DNA of 64,000 nt from Alistipes sp. GTDB taxonomy: Bacteria > Bacteroidota > Bacteroidia > Bacteroidales > Rikenellaceae. Where the stretch lies: NCBI GenBank assembly GCA_017547175.1, contig JAFYQI010000001.1, positions 1 to 64,000 on the forward strand, given 5' to 3'. Each line of letters begins with the position of its first letter. Positions within the stretch are counted from its first letter, which is position 1. Under the pieces are notes generated by a model that saw nothing but the letters and a program-made list of their open reading frames with translations, did no database searches and was not told the DNA's origin. The position numbers were made by a program, and so were the translations under genes. Below are positions 48,621 through 56,696 of this stretch, one piece after another.

Positions 48621-48669
48621 CAAAGATACGAATAAGCGAGCGAGATGCAAAGCGTTGCTTTGTAATTTC
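48621..48669 (-). repeat. 49-bp direct repeat, copy 2, also with a promoter box
   Basis: It is identical to 48540-48588 except one base in the palindrome (CAAAGCGTTGCTTTG). It too contains TATCTTTG on the minus strand (48628-48621), so a second start site about 81 bases upstream is possible. Copy 2 ends 67 bases from the recQ stop. Confidence 0.72.
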
Positions 48670-48736
48670 GCGGTCGGCAGAGTGGTTTTTGTGCTTTGCG
48701 ACCCAAATGCATGCCGCTATTGCGGGTGTTGAGTTG

Positions 48737-50665
48737 CTATGACGTCGAAATTTGCAAGAAACCGGCGGCATCTAACCGGATTAGCCCCTCCTCTTGCAGC
48801 TGACCGAGGAGCGCGGCAATGCGCTCGGGCGACGCCTCGAGTTGTAATGATAGTTGCCGCGGATCGAGGGGCGTGTTATGCAATTGTTCCAAAATTTTGG
48901 TGCGTAATTGCGCCTCATCGCTTTGAGGTTGTCCCTGTTGCGCTTTTGCTTCACGCTTGCGTTTTAGACAGATATCGCAAATGCCGCATTGGTGGTCGTT
49001 TTTGGCGCCGAAATAGTGGTCTAGGACTTCACTGCGACATTGCGTTTCGTTTTGTGCATAGTGGAGCATCTGCTCGAATCGCTCGTGCATCAACTCTTTG
49101 CGGCGGTGGTAAGTCGCGGGGGCAATATAGAGGTCTTTACGCGGTAAACGAGCCTCATGCAGGAAGAGCATTGGCGAGCGATTCGAAGGGATGTAGCGAA
49201 TGACGCGAAGCTGCCACAACTTGCGGAGTAGTTCGCGCACTCGTTCAACCGTGTAGCCGCTCCATAGGGCTATTTCACACTCGTCGATCGGCTTGAAATC
49301 GTTGAAAATACCATTGTAGAGGCGCAATAAAACTCGAATGAAGGGGTCTAGTTCGCTGCGATTCAGACGCAAGCGATAAAGGTCGTCGCGACTGACCGTA
49401 AACATCACGTGGGCCGGATTCTCTTGGGCATCGGTCAGCGTTAGATAGCCGTTGAGTTGCAACAGCTTTAATGCACAACGTACCGTTCCCTCATAGAGAT
49501 GGTAGCGGGCGCAAAAATCGTAGATGTTAAACAAAAACGAACACTCTTTGCCCTCGTCAATACCGACTTGGAGGTACGAACAGATCTGTTCGTATAGATC
49601 CTTGACGCGCTCCAATGGGGGGAACTCTTGGTCGAAACGGCGTACGATCCGATCGTTGTCGTCTGCGCCGACCAGCAGTAGCGCATAGGCTCTTTTCCCG
49701 TCACGTCCGGCTCGTCCGGCCTCTTGGTAGTAGCTCTCGAGTGAGTCGCACATGGTGAAATGGACTACAAATCGTACGTCGGGTTTGTCAATGCCCATGC
49801 CAAAGGCATTGGTTGCCACCATGACGCGTACTTCGTTGCGGATCCACTCCTCTTGACGAAGCGATCGCTCGGTGTGGGCCAGACCACCGTGATAGGCCGC
49901 TGCCGAGATTCCCGCCTCACGCAGCCATTCAGCCACCTGTTCGGTTGCTTCGCGCGTGCGGACATAGACAATGCCCGTTCCGGGTACGTTGTGTACTAGG
50001 CGGAGCAACTGCCCTTGTTTGTCCTCCGTGATACGTACACTGTAGGATAGGTTGGGGCGTAGGAACGAACTGCGCAGCAGGTGAGGCTCGGCAAACTGAA
50101 GATTCTCCATGATGTCGCGCGTGACCAACTCCGTGGCCGAGGCCGTTAGGGCTAAGATCGGTACGTCGGGGTGGTATTTTCGTAACTCGGCGACGCGAAG
50201 GTAGGCCGGGCGAAAATCGTAGCCCCACTGCGAGATGCAGTGTGCTTCATCCACGGCGATGAGTCGCAGGCGCATTTTTGCTACACGCATCAGGAACAAC
50301 TCGGTGCCGATACGTTCGGGAGCAATGTAGAGGAATTTGATCGAGCCATAGACGCAGTTGTCCAACAGTCGATCGATTTCGCTATGCGAAAGTCCGGAGT
50401 GAATCGCCTCGGCCTGAATGCCGCGTTGACGCAAGGCATCTACCTGGTCCTTCATGAGGGCTATGAGTGGCGTGACGACAATACACAAACCCTCACCGGC
50501 CAGGGTCGGGACTTGGTATGTGAGCGATTTTCCGCCACCGGTGGGCATCAAAGCTAAGGTGTCTCGTCCCGATGCGATGGAACGGATGATCTCCAACTGC
50601 ATGGGGCGAAACTCCTCGTAGCCCCAATATTTGCGGAGCACTTCGTATAGCTTTTGGTCGCTCAT
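48737..50665 (-). CDS. recQ: ATP-dependent DNA helicase RecQ
   Basis: The 642-residue protein has the SF2 helicase motifs: Walker A PTGGGKS (Lys46), DEAHCISQWGYDFRP (DEAH at 139-142), SATA and the motif VI region QEAGRAGRDGK. A RecQ-C-terminal zinc domain follows with CGICDICLKRK. The last 50 residues look like a small winged helix (LDPRQLSLQLEASPERIAALLG) rather than an HRDC domain, so HRDC seems absent. It unwinds DNA in repair and replication restart. The ATG at 50665 is chosen; a TTG start ten codons upstream is in frame but overlaps the promoter box. Confidence 0.95.
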   Translation of the reverse strand: MSDQKLYEVLRKYWGYEEFRPMQLEIIRSIASGRDTLALMPTGGGKSLTYQVPTLAGEGLCIVVTPLIALMKDQVDALRQRGIQAEAIHSGLSHSEIDRLLDNCVYGSIKFLYIAPERIGTELFLMRVAKMRLRLIAVDEAHCISQWGYDFRPAYLRVAELRKYHPDVPILALTASATELVTRDIMENLQFAEPHLLRSSFLRPNLSYSVRITEDKQGQLLRLVHNVPGTGIVYVRTREATEQVAEWLREAGISAAAYHGGLAHTERSLRQEEWIRNEVRVMVATNAFGMGIDKPDVRFVVHFTMCDSLESYYQEAGRAGRDGKRAYALLLVGADDNDRIVRRFDQEFPPLERVKDLYEQICSYLQVGIDEGKECSFLFNIYDFCARYHLYEGTVRCALKLLQLNGYLTLTDAQENPAHVMFTVSRDDLYRLRLNRSELDPFIRVLLRLYNGIFNDFKPIDECEIALWSGYTVERVRELLRKLWQLRVIRYIPSNRSPMLFLHEARLPRKDLYIAPATYHRRKELMHERFEQMLHYAQNETQCRSEVLDHYFGAKNDHQCGICDICLKRKREAKAQQGQPQSDEAQLRTKILEQLHNTPLDPRQLSLQLEASPERIAALLGQLQEEGLIRLDAAGFLQISTS

Positions 50666-50671
50666 TAACCA

Positions 50672-50679
50672 CAAAGATA
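50672..50679 (-). promoter_or_regulatory. -7 box of recQ
   Basis: The minus strand reads TATCTTTG, 7 bases before the ATG at 50665, so the mRNA would be nearly leaderless. Confidence 0.6.
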
Positions 50680-50810
50680 ACTCTTCGAGCGTCAAAATTC
50701 AAAATCCGTCCTCCAAAAATCTGTCTCGATTCCCTAAAAACGGGTCGCGATCACCCCTTTGTCGGTGTAATATACCCATTTAGGGTGATGGTAAATTGAA
50801 AAAAATGTTG

Positions 50811-50818
50811 TATTTTTG
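50811..50818 (+). promoter_or_regulatory. -7 box of the PqqD/TonB-receptor cassette
   Basis: TATTTTTG fits TAnnTTTG and lies 6 bases before the ATG at 50825, again leaving almost no leader. No good -33 box is seen. Confidence 0.5.
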
Positions 50819-50824
50819 TGCCGT

Positions 50825-51091
50825 ATGAAGATTGCAAAACAACACAAGGTGCGCGAGATGGCCGGTGAACATATTGTCGTTATGCCCGGTCGCCATGGGG
50901 TCGATATGACCCGTGTTGTAGCATTGAATGCCACATCGCTCTACCTTTGGGAACAACTCGCAGGGCTCGATTTTACAGTCGATCAAGTGGCAGAACGGCT
51001 TGTCGCTCGTTACGAAATCGATATCGAGACAGCGCGCAGAGATGCCGAAAAGTGGGTTGAGCAACTCGCTTCGTGCGGACTTTTGGAGTAG
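50825..51091 (+). CDS. Stand-alone PqqD-family protein
   Basis: The 88-residue protein has the PqqD fold: an N-terminal beta-part with DMTRVVALNATSLYLWEQL and a helical C-terminal part VDQVAERLVARYEID...DAEKWVEQLASCGLLE. PqqD proteins bind short precursor peptides and hand them to radical-SAM enzymes, but many stand-alone relatives in Bacteroidetes have no such partner nearby, and none is seen here. It is the first gene of a unit with a His/Cys-rich protein, a TonB receptor and an HMA-domain protein. Its task here is unknown. Confidence 0.8.
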   Translation: MKIAKQHKVREMAGEHIVVMPGRHGVDMTRVVALNATSLYLWEQLAGLDFTVDQVAERLVARYEIDIETARRDAEKWVEQLASCGLLE

Positions 51092-51108
51092 CAAAGTTGC
51101 GTGTAAGG

Positions 51109-51546
51109 ATGGTGCAAAGAGTGCGATATATGGTTGCAGTGGTGCTGTGTGCGGTTTACCTCTTGGGAGTAGGCGGTACGGCTCTTTCTTCGCTGTTGTG
51201 TCCATGTGTCGAGCTGCACCAACATTCGGAGAGTTGTTGCCACGACCATGGCCACTCGCATACAGATATTCACCCCTTGGCTGCTGCGCACGAGCACGAT
51301 TGGTCACTCCCTTGTTGCGATGACCGTCATTCGAATCGCATTCAACTCTATACCGCAAACGAGGATACTGAACGATGGGCAAAGGTGGTAGTGCGTAATC
51401 TGCCGCCGATGATCTTTGCTGAGCAACCCTTCGATGGGGTCGCTTGTTTGGTGGAGGGAGGAGAAAAAATCCATGAATGCGTTCCACGTATCCAATTATG
51501 CGCCGTGCAACCTTGGGCACTGCGCGCGCCTCCTGTTTTAGGTTAG
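51109..51546 (+). CDS. Small membrane-anchored His/Cys-rich protein, putative metal binding
   Basis: The 145-residue protein has one hydrophobic segment near its start (about 8-28, VAVVLCAVYLLGVGG), which may be a signal or anchor. A dense metal-ligand region follows: LLCPC, HQH, SCCHDHGHSH, HEHDW and PCCDDRHS. The second half has no recognised domain and includes LPP. I do not recognise the family with confidence. Similar small Cys/His proteins occur next to TonB receptors and HMA proteins in Bacteroidetes. The ATG at 51109 follows the PqqD stop by 17 bases; ATG at 51130 is an alternative. Confidence 0.65.
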   Translation: MVQRVRYMVAVVLCAVYLLGVGGTALSSLLCPCVELHQHSESCCHDHGHSHTDIHPLAAAHEHDWSLPCCDDRHSNRIQLYTANEDTERWAKVVVRNLPPMIFAEQPFDGVACLVEGGEKIHECVPRIQLCAVQPWALRAPPVLG

Positions 51547-51616
51547 AACATCGTCTTGCCCGCTACGAAATACGATCAGCGAGGCCATTACGTTTTAACC
51601 TTAACAGAAAGCATCT

Positions 51617-53980
51617 ATGAAAATCAAACTTTTAATATTTACGGCACTCTTTGCGGCTCAGTTTGTGTCACTTTCTGCACAAAACCTTGCAGGCAAAGTG
51701 ACCGACCGTAACGGTGAACCGCTGATCGGTGCTTCGGTCTATTGGGCCGGCACTACGGTCGGAGGCTCTACCGATCCCGAGGGTAACTACATCATCTACC
51801 GCGTCAAAGGACATAATAAGCTGGTGGCTGGTTATCTGGGCTATACGAATGATACCTTGCTGGTTCAGGATGGGGTCGAGCGCCTTGATTTCAGCCTTGA
51901 GGCCGATGGTGTAGCCGTCGATGATGTAATCATCGAGGGTGCGCAGAGCGGCAACTATGTCAAGCGCGACGGTATCCTCAAGAATGAGATGATCTCGTTT
52001 GCGGGCCTTTGTAAGATGGCCTGCTGCAACTTGGCTGAGTCGTTTGAGAACTCCGCTTCGGTGACCGTGGGCTACAGTGATGCCATCTCGGGTGCACGTC
52101 AGATTAAAATGCTCGGTCTGGCCGGTACCTATACGCAGATTTTGGACGAGAATCGTCCCATCATGCGTGGCTTGAGTGCCCCTTATGGCCTGAGTTATAC
52201 GCCCGGTATGTGGCTCAATTCGATCCAGGTATCGAAGGGTGTGGCCTCCGTGACGGCGGGTCATGAAGCGGTGACGGGTCAGATCAACCTCGAGCACCGC
52301 AAGCCGACCGATGAGGAGCGTCTGTTCGTAAACTTCTACCTCGACGACGAGTTGCGTCCCGAGCTGAACCTCTCGTCGGCGATTCCCGTGACGAAGGATA
52401 AACGCCTCTCGACCATTATTTTGTTCCATGGATCAGCCGATACCGATCTGCGCGAAATGGATCATAATCACGACAACTTCCGCGATCAACCCGAAACGAA
52501 TCAGCTCTCGTTATCGAATCGCTGGCTCTACCAGGCCGATAATGGCATGCAGTTGCGCTGGGGCTTTAAGCTCCTGCAGGAGAATCGCCTGGGTGGTATG
52601 ATGGAGTACGAGGATGAGGATCGCTCGCTCATGGCACGCGATTGGGATTGGGCCGAGACGGGCAAGGAGATGCCCGCATACGGCTCGCACCTGCGTAACC
52701 GCGAGGCCAGTGCCTATGTCAAGATGGGTGTCCCGGTGGGTAAGGCTGTCTGGAGCGAGGAGGAGCAGGACGAGATGCGCTCGAACCTCATTGCCGTGGT
52801 GGACTATGACCACTACGACGAGGAGGCCTATTTCGGTCTGAACAGCTATGGCGGTAACGAGAATTGGTTGTCGCTCAATGCAGCCTATCAGCACTATTTC
52901 ACCTATCGTTCGTCGCTGATCCTGGGCCTGCAGGCCTACCACACGTCGATCAACGAGCAGTTGCTAAACTACACCCCGTGGATCAACTCAAATCCTTACC
53001 TGGTCAATGCCTTTGATCTGGATCGTGTGGAGCAGGAGGTGGGCCTCTACGGCGAGTACACCTACGCCATCCGCGACAAGTTCTCGATCGTTGTCGGTCT
53101 TCGTGGTGACTACAACGCCTTCTACGATCGCTTTTTCTGCACTCCGCGCAGCCACCTACGTTGGAACATCACGCCGCTGTTGGCACTGCGCCTTTCGGCC
53201 GGTTTGGGCTATCGTTCGACCAATGTGCTGACCGACAATATTGGTATTTTGGCTACGGGTCGCCGCATCGTATTCAACGATGGCAACTACACGCCCAACT
53301 GGTTCCGCGAGTTTGACCGCATGGAGGAGGCCCTCACGATGGGTGGCTCGCTCACGCAGACCTTTTCGCTCTGCGGTTACGAAAATGCCACGCTCAGCTT
53401 CGACTTCTTCCGCACGCAGTTCGACAATTCGGTGGTGGTGGATCAGGAGTGGGATCCCACGCTGATTAACATCTACACGACCGACGGCAAGTCCTACACG
53501 GATACCTATCAGGTCGACTTCTCGTGGACGCCGGTCGATCGACTGGACATCTTCGCTACCTACCGCTATACGGATAGCGAGATGACGATTCGTCGTCGCG
53601 ATGGCTCGACTGCTCAGGTGGAGCGCCCGCTGGTGAGCGCCTTCAAGACGCTGCTCAATATCCAATATGCCACGCGATTCCGCCGTTGGGTCTTTGATGT
53701 GACGGCGCAGTACAACGGTTCGTGTCGTTTGCCTTCGCAGACGGGTGATCTGGCCGACGACAGCTATTCGCCCTCCTATCCGATGTTCTATGCGCAGGTA
53801 ACGCGCAAGGTAGGTAAGTTCGATTTCTACCTCGGCTGCGAGAATATCGCCGATTACCGCCAGGAGGTACCGATTCTGGGTGCGGAGAACCCCTATTCGG
53901 CTACCTTCAACTCGATGAACATCTGGGGACCGCTGATGGGCCGCAAGTTCTACTTCGGTCTGCGCTTTAATTTGTATTAA
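51617..53980 (+). CDS. TonB-dependent receptor, probably for a metal or metal complex
   Basis: The 787-residue outer-membrane protein has a signal peptide (to about residue 21, LSAQ), a carboxypeptidase-like regulatory domain (about 22-95), a plug domain with QIKMLGLAGTYTQILDENRP, and a beta-barrel ending in LRFNLY. It lacks the SusC signature and has no SusD gene, so it is an ordinary TonB receptor. The KMACCNLAESF stretch (about 133-143) with two neighbouring Cys lies before the plug. The neighbouring His/Cys-rich and HMA proteins point to copper, zinc or a related metal. Ligand identity is inference. Confidence 0.9.
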   Translation: MKIKLLIFTALFAAQFVSLSAQNLAGKVTDRNGEPLIGASVYWAGTTVGGSTDPEGNYIIYRVKGHNKLVAGYLGYTNDTLLVQDGVERLDFSLEADGVAVDDVIIEGAQSGNYVKRDGILKNEMISFAGLCKMACCNLAESFENSASVTVGYSDAISGARQIKMLGLAGTYTQILDENRPIMRGLSAPYGLSYTPGMWLNSIQVSKGVASVTAGHEAVTGQINLEHRKPTDEERLFVNFYLDDELRPELNLSSAIPVTKDKRLSTIILFHGSADTDLREMDHNHDNFRDQPETNQLSLSNRWLYQADNGMQLRWGFKLLQENRLGGMMEYEDEDRSLMARDWDWAETGKEMPAYGSHLRNREASAYVKMGVPVGKAVWSEEEQDEMRSNLIAVVDYDHYDEEAYFGLNSYGGNENWLSLNAAYQHYFTYRSSLILGLQAYHTSINEQLLNYTPWINSNPYLVNAFDLDRVEQEVGLYGEYTYAIRDKFSIVVGLRGDYNAFYDRFFCTPRSHLRWNITPLLALRLSAGLGYRSTNVLTDNIGILATGRRIVFNDGNYTPNWFREFDRMEEALTMGGSLTQTFSLCGYENATLSFDFFRTQFDNSVVVDQEWDPTLINIYTTDGKSYTDTYQVDFSWTPVDRLDIFATYRYTDSEMTIRRRDGSTAQVERPLVSAFKTLLNIQYATRFRRWVFDVTAQYNGSCRLPSQTGDLADDSYSPSYPMFYAQVTRKVGKFDFYLGCENIADYRQEVPILGAENPYSATFNSMNIWGPLMGRKFYFGLRFNLY

Positions 53981-54004
53981 AAATAAACCTTAAAATAGAA
54001 AACC

Positions 54005-54313
54005 ATGAAAAAGATTGTGATGATTTGCCTCGTGCTGGTGATGAGCATGGGCGTAGCGATGGCTCAGAAGCCCGCAAAGAAGGCCCCCGCCAAGCAGATG
54101 ACAACGACCGTCTTTGTGACGAACCTCGACTGTCCGAACTGCGCCAAAAAGGTGGAGAATAACGTGCCTTCGCTCGGCAAGGGTATCAAAGACCTGAAGA
54201 TTGACCTCGCAACGCGTGAGGTGAGCGTGACCTACGACACGACGAAGAATAACCCCGAGACCATTATCAAGGGCTTTGAGAGTTTGAAGGTCGAGGCTTC
54301 GGTCAAGAAATAG
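54005..54313 (+). CDS. Secreted heavy-metal-associated (HMA) domain protein
   Basis: The 102-residue protein has a signal peptide ending at AMAQ (about 21), a short Lys/Ala/Pro stretch and an HMA domain. The metal site is the CxxC in LDCPNCAKKVE. The beta-alpha-beta-beta-alpha-beta order fits copper chaperones (VTYDTTKNNPETIIKGFESL). Unlike cytosolic CopZ it is exported, so it may pass metal to or from the TonB receptor encoded 24 bases upstream. A small GC hairpin at 54327-54342 follows, without a T run. Confidence 0.9.
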   Translation: MKKIVMICLVLVMSMGVAMAQKPAKKAPAKQMTTTVFVTNLDCPNCAKKVENNVPSLGKGIKDLKIDLATREVSVTYDTTKNNPETIIKGFESLKVEASVKK

Positions 54314-54376
54314 CAGGCATAAGGAGGTCGGGCGACCCCGACATATCGATCAACTTTTAGCAATCTTGCGATAACC

Positions 54377-55414
54377 ATGAAACGCATTGTAACCTTTGGC
54401 GAGCTGATGCTTCGCTTGACACCCCCTTCGTTCGACCGCTTTGGTCAAAGTTCACGCTTTGAGGCCAATTTTGGCGGTAGCGAGGCCAATGTGGCCGTTT
54501 CGTTGGCTAATTACGGCTTGCCGAGCGAATTTGTGACCTGCCTTCCCGCCAATAAGATCGCCGATGCTTCGATTCGTGATCTGAACCACTACGGCGTTAT
54601 CACCAACCATGTCATCCGCAAAGCGGGTCGTATGGGCCTCTACTACATGGAGGAGGCTGTGGCGATGCGCTCCTCCCAGGTGGTTTATGATCGAGGTGAT
54701 TCGGCCTTTGATCGGGTCGAGACCGCTGATTTGGATTGGGAGCAGATTTTTCAAGGGGCCGGTTGGTTCCATTGGTCGGGCATCACGCCTGCCGTGAGCC
54801 AGGGTGCAGCCGATATGTGTGCCGAGGCGATTCGCGTAGCGCGTCGGATGGGGTTGGTCGTTTCGTGCGATATCAACTATCGTCGTAACCTGTGGAAATA
54901 TGGCAAGACGGCCGGCGAGGTATTGCCGGCTCTGATGAAAGAGAGTGACATTGTGTTCGGCACGGAGTTGGAGTACAAACAAGCGTTAGGGGTCGATATG
55001 CCAGCCTTTAAGGCGGTCGATACGGCCTACGAAATGCCGATGGAGGGGTATCAGCAGGCGGCTGAGGAGATTGCGGCTCTGTTGCCGCATTGTCACACGA
55101 TTGTCTTTGCCCTACGCAATGTGCTGCATGCCCAGCACCACCTGTTGGGAGGTGTGTTGTGGCATCGTGGTGAGATCTATACCTCGCGTATCTTCGATAT
55201 CGAGGGGGTGGTTGATTGTGTAGGTGTGGGCGATGCCTATAATGCAGGTATCATCTACGGTATGTTGCATGATTGCTCGATGCAGCGCTCGCTGGATTTG
55301 GGTGCAGCGGCTTGTGCTTTGAAAAATACCGTGCCGGGTGACTATGCCCAATTCCCGATTGAGGAGATTATGGCTGTAGCCGACGGAAATACGAACGGCC
55401 GCGTGCAACGTTAA
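54377..55414 (+). CDS. kdgK: PfkB-family sugar kinase, 2-dehydro-3-deoxygluconokinase-like
   Basis: The 345-residue cytoplasmic kinase starts VTFGELMLRLTPP and has the FGGSEANVAVSLANYG substrate segment of KDG kinases. The PfkB C-terminal signature is present as CVGVGDAYNAGI with catalytic Asp in GVGDAY, a small change from the usual VGAGDAF. It phosphorylates KDG to KDPG in the breakdown of pectin-derived uronic acids. No KDPG aldolase or uronate gene is adjacent. Other ribokinase-family substrates are possible but less likely given the N-terminal match. Confidence 0.85.
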   Translation: MKRIVTFGELMLRLTPPSFDRFGQSSRFEANFGGSEANVAVSLANYGLPSEFVTCLPANKIADASIRDLNHYGVITNHVIRKAGRMGLYYMEEAVAMRSSQVVYDRGDSAFDRVETADLDWEQIFQGAGWFHWSGITPAVSQGAADMCAEAIRVARRMGLVVSCDINYRRNLWKYGKTAGEVLPALMKESDIVFGTELEYKQALGVDMPAFKAVDTAYEMPMEGYQQAAEEIAALLPHCHTIVFALRNVLHAQHHLLGGVLWHRGEIYTSRIFDIEGVVDCVGVGDAYNAGIIYGMLHDCSMQRSLDLGAAACALKNTVPGDYAQFPIEEIMAVADGNTNGRVQR

Positions 55415-55470
55415 GACGATCGTTTGCGCAGTGGAGGGGGGATAGGAAAGTCCTATCGGCCTCTCAATAA

Positions 55471-55507
55471 CAAAAGCAGGAGTGGAAATAATCCACTCCT
55501 GCTTTTG
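55471..55507. terminator. Terminator between kdgK and the MBL hydrolase gene
   Basis: A perfect 16-bp stem (55471-55486 with 55492-55507) has a 5-base loop. A and T stretches flank it for both convergent genes. Confidence 0.92.
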
Positions 55508-55525
55508 TTTGTGCGTTCGTTGTTG

Positions 55526-56278
55526 TTACTCCATCGGGAAAATGCGAACCTCGGTCACTCCCTCGAGTTGCGCTTGGAGTGCTTCGAGGTCGGTCTTCTC
55601 CTCCACCTGACCATAGTGGTAGGGATAGAAGATGGTGGGGCGGATTGCTTTTACAGCCTCGACTGCTTGATCAACGGTCATGGTGTAGGGTTGGTTAACC
55701 GGTAAGAATGCAACGTCGATATGTTTCAGGGCCTTCATCTCTTTGGTCGGCTCCGTATCACCGGCTACATAGATGCGCATCCCGCCCAGAGTGATGATGT
55801 AACCGCAATCTTCGCGCTCCTTCGGGTGAAATTGGGTGTGACCTGCCGAGGTGTTGTAAGCTGCTACTGCTTCGATCTTGACCCCCTCAATCGGATTGGC
55901 AATACTGCCCGGTCGCATGGTGTGGCAGTTCATCTCAAAGGCCTCAGCCGAGGTGCGGTCGCACACAATCTCGGTCGTGCGGGTTGAGAGCTCATCAACA
56001 GCTACACCGTCGAAGTGGTCGGAGTGGTGATGGGTGACGAGTATGACGTCAGCCTTTTTCAGACGCGAATAGTCGGCATGGTCCATGACGGGGTCGATGT
56101 AGATCATCTTTCCATTCCACTCGACAGCCAAAGAGGCGTGTGCGTAGAAATGGAAAATCACCTCCTGCCCATCGGGAGTCGTGAGGGTGTCGGTAGGGAA
56201 TTGAACGGTCTTTTTACCGCATCCGAAAAGTGAGAAGATCGACATCATAATCAAGGTGTAAAACAGTTTGTAGCTCAT
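55526..56278 (-). CDS. MBL-fold metallo-hydrolase lipoprotein
   Basis: The 250-residue protein has a lipobox (LFGC, about Cys20) and a metallo-beta-lactamase fold like that of UlaG-type hydrolases. The zinc motif is THHHSDHFDG, with further ligands in SAGHTQFHP, VAGDTEPT and the final YPYHYG. Many Bacteroidetes relatives are annotated only as MBL-fold hydrolases of unknown substrate. It is a single-gene unit with its own promoter; its -33 box sits inside the terminator of the ftsB operon just upstream. Confidence 0.88.
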   Translation of the reverse strand: MSYKLFYTLIMMSIFSLFGCGKKTVQFPTDTLTTPDGQEVIFHFYAHASLAVEWNGKMIYIDPVMDHADYSRLKKADVILVTHHHSDHFDGVAVDELSTRTTEIVCDRTSAEAFEMNCHTMRPGSIANPIEGVKIEAVAAYNTSAGHTQFHPKEREDCGYIITLGGMRIYVAGDTEPTKEMKALKHIDVAFLPVNQPYTMTVDQAVEAVKAIRPTIFYPYHYGQVEEKTDLEALQAQLEGVTEVRIFPME

Positions 56279-56309
56279 TTAGCTGCTTGTATCAGTTGCA
56301 TTTTCAAAG

Positions 56310-56340
56310 CCAAGATACAAACTTTTTCCGAAAAAACAAA
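56310..56340 (-). promoter_or_regulatory. Promoter of the MBL hydrolase gene
   Basis: On the minus strand TTTG (56340-56337) and TATCTTGG (56317-56310) are 19 bases apart. The -7 box has one base off the consensus. Confidence 0.5.
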
Positions 56341-56368
56341 GCGATTTCTCGGCAGAAAGAGAAATCGC
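56331..56368 (-). terminator. Terminator of the hpt-queE-ftsB operon
   Basis: A perfect 10-bp stem (56341-56350 with 56359-56368) with an 8-base loop runs on the minus strand into TTTGTTTTTT. It overlaps the -33 box of the next gene. Confidence 0.85.
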
Positions 56369-56411
56369 TCGGTGTTGATGGATGGTCTAAGTGGCGTAAA
56401 AGTCTTATACA

Positions 56412-56684
56412 CTATTTGATGATATAGACCGTTTCGTCGGGGTGTTGCATGTGAAATTGCTCGCGTGCATACTCTTCCAGATAGTCGTCGTATCGCAACT
56501 GCTCGACCAGCGAACTGTCGCGTTCGATCTTCTCGCGGTAGGCCTGCTGCTCCGTCTCCAATAGGGCAATGTCGCGCTTAATGGCCAAGGCATGCAGGAG
56601 GTTCTGACCAATAAATATCAGCGTGAAAAACACGATGATGACTGTTGTGATGATCCAAAAACGACGCGAAAACTCGACCTTCAT
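56412..56684 (-). CDS. FtsB/DivIC-family cell-division protein
   Basis: The 90-residue protein has a short cytoplasmic start (MKVEFSRRFW), one membrane segment (about 10-28), and a periplasmic coiled coil (about 33-65, IALLETEQQAYREKIERD) ending in the family segment LEEYAREQFHMQHPDETVYII. FtsB/DivIC helps assemble FtsL and FtsQ at the division site. It is the last gene of the hpt-queE operon and starts 12 bases after queE. Confidence 0.9.
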   Translation of the reverse strand: MKVEFSRRFWIITTVIIVFFTLIFIGQNLLHALAIKRDIALLETEQQAYREKIERDSSLVEQLRYDDYLEEYAREQFHMQHPDETVYIIK

Positions 56685-56696
56685 GCGACAAAGAGA

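Noticed and set aside
48509..48742. Small plus-strand frames over the 49-bp repeats
   Set aside because: They consist of the direct repeats themselves and of the exonuclease promoter region; no family likeness.
50780..51520. 246-codon minus-strand frame opposite the PqqD and His/Cys-rich genes
   Set aside because: It runs across two better-supported genes and a promoter box and has random-like composition.
55432..55465. GC-rich stem just after kdgK
   Set aside because: An imperfect hairpin without a T run; the strong terminator at 55471-55507 explains transcript ending.
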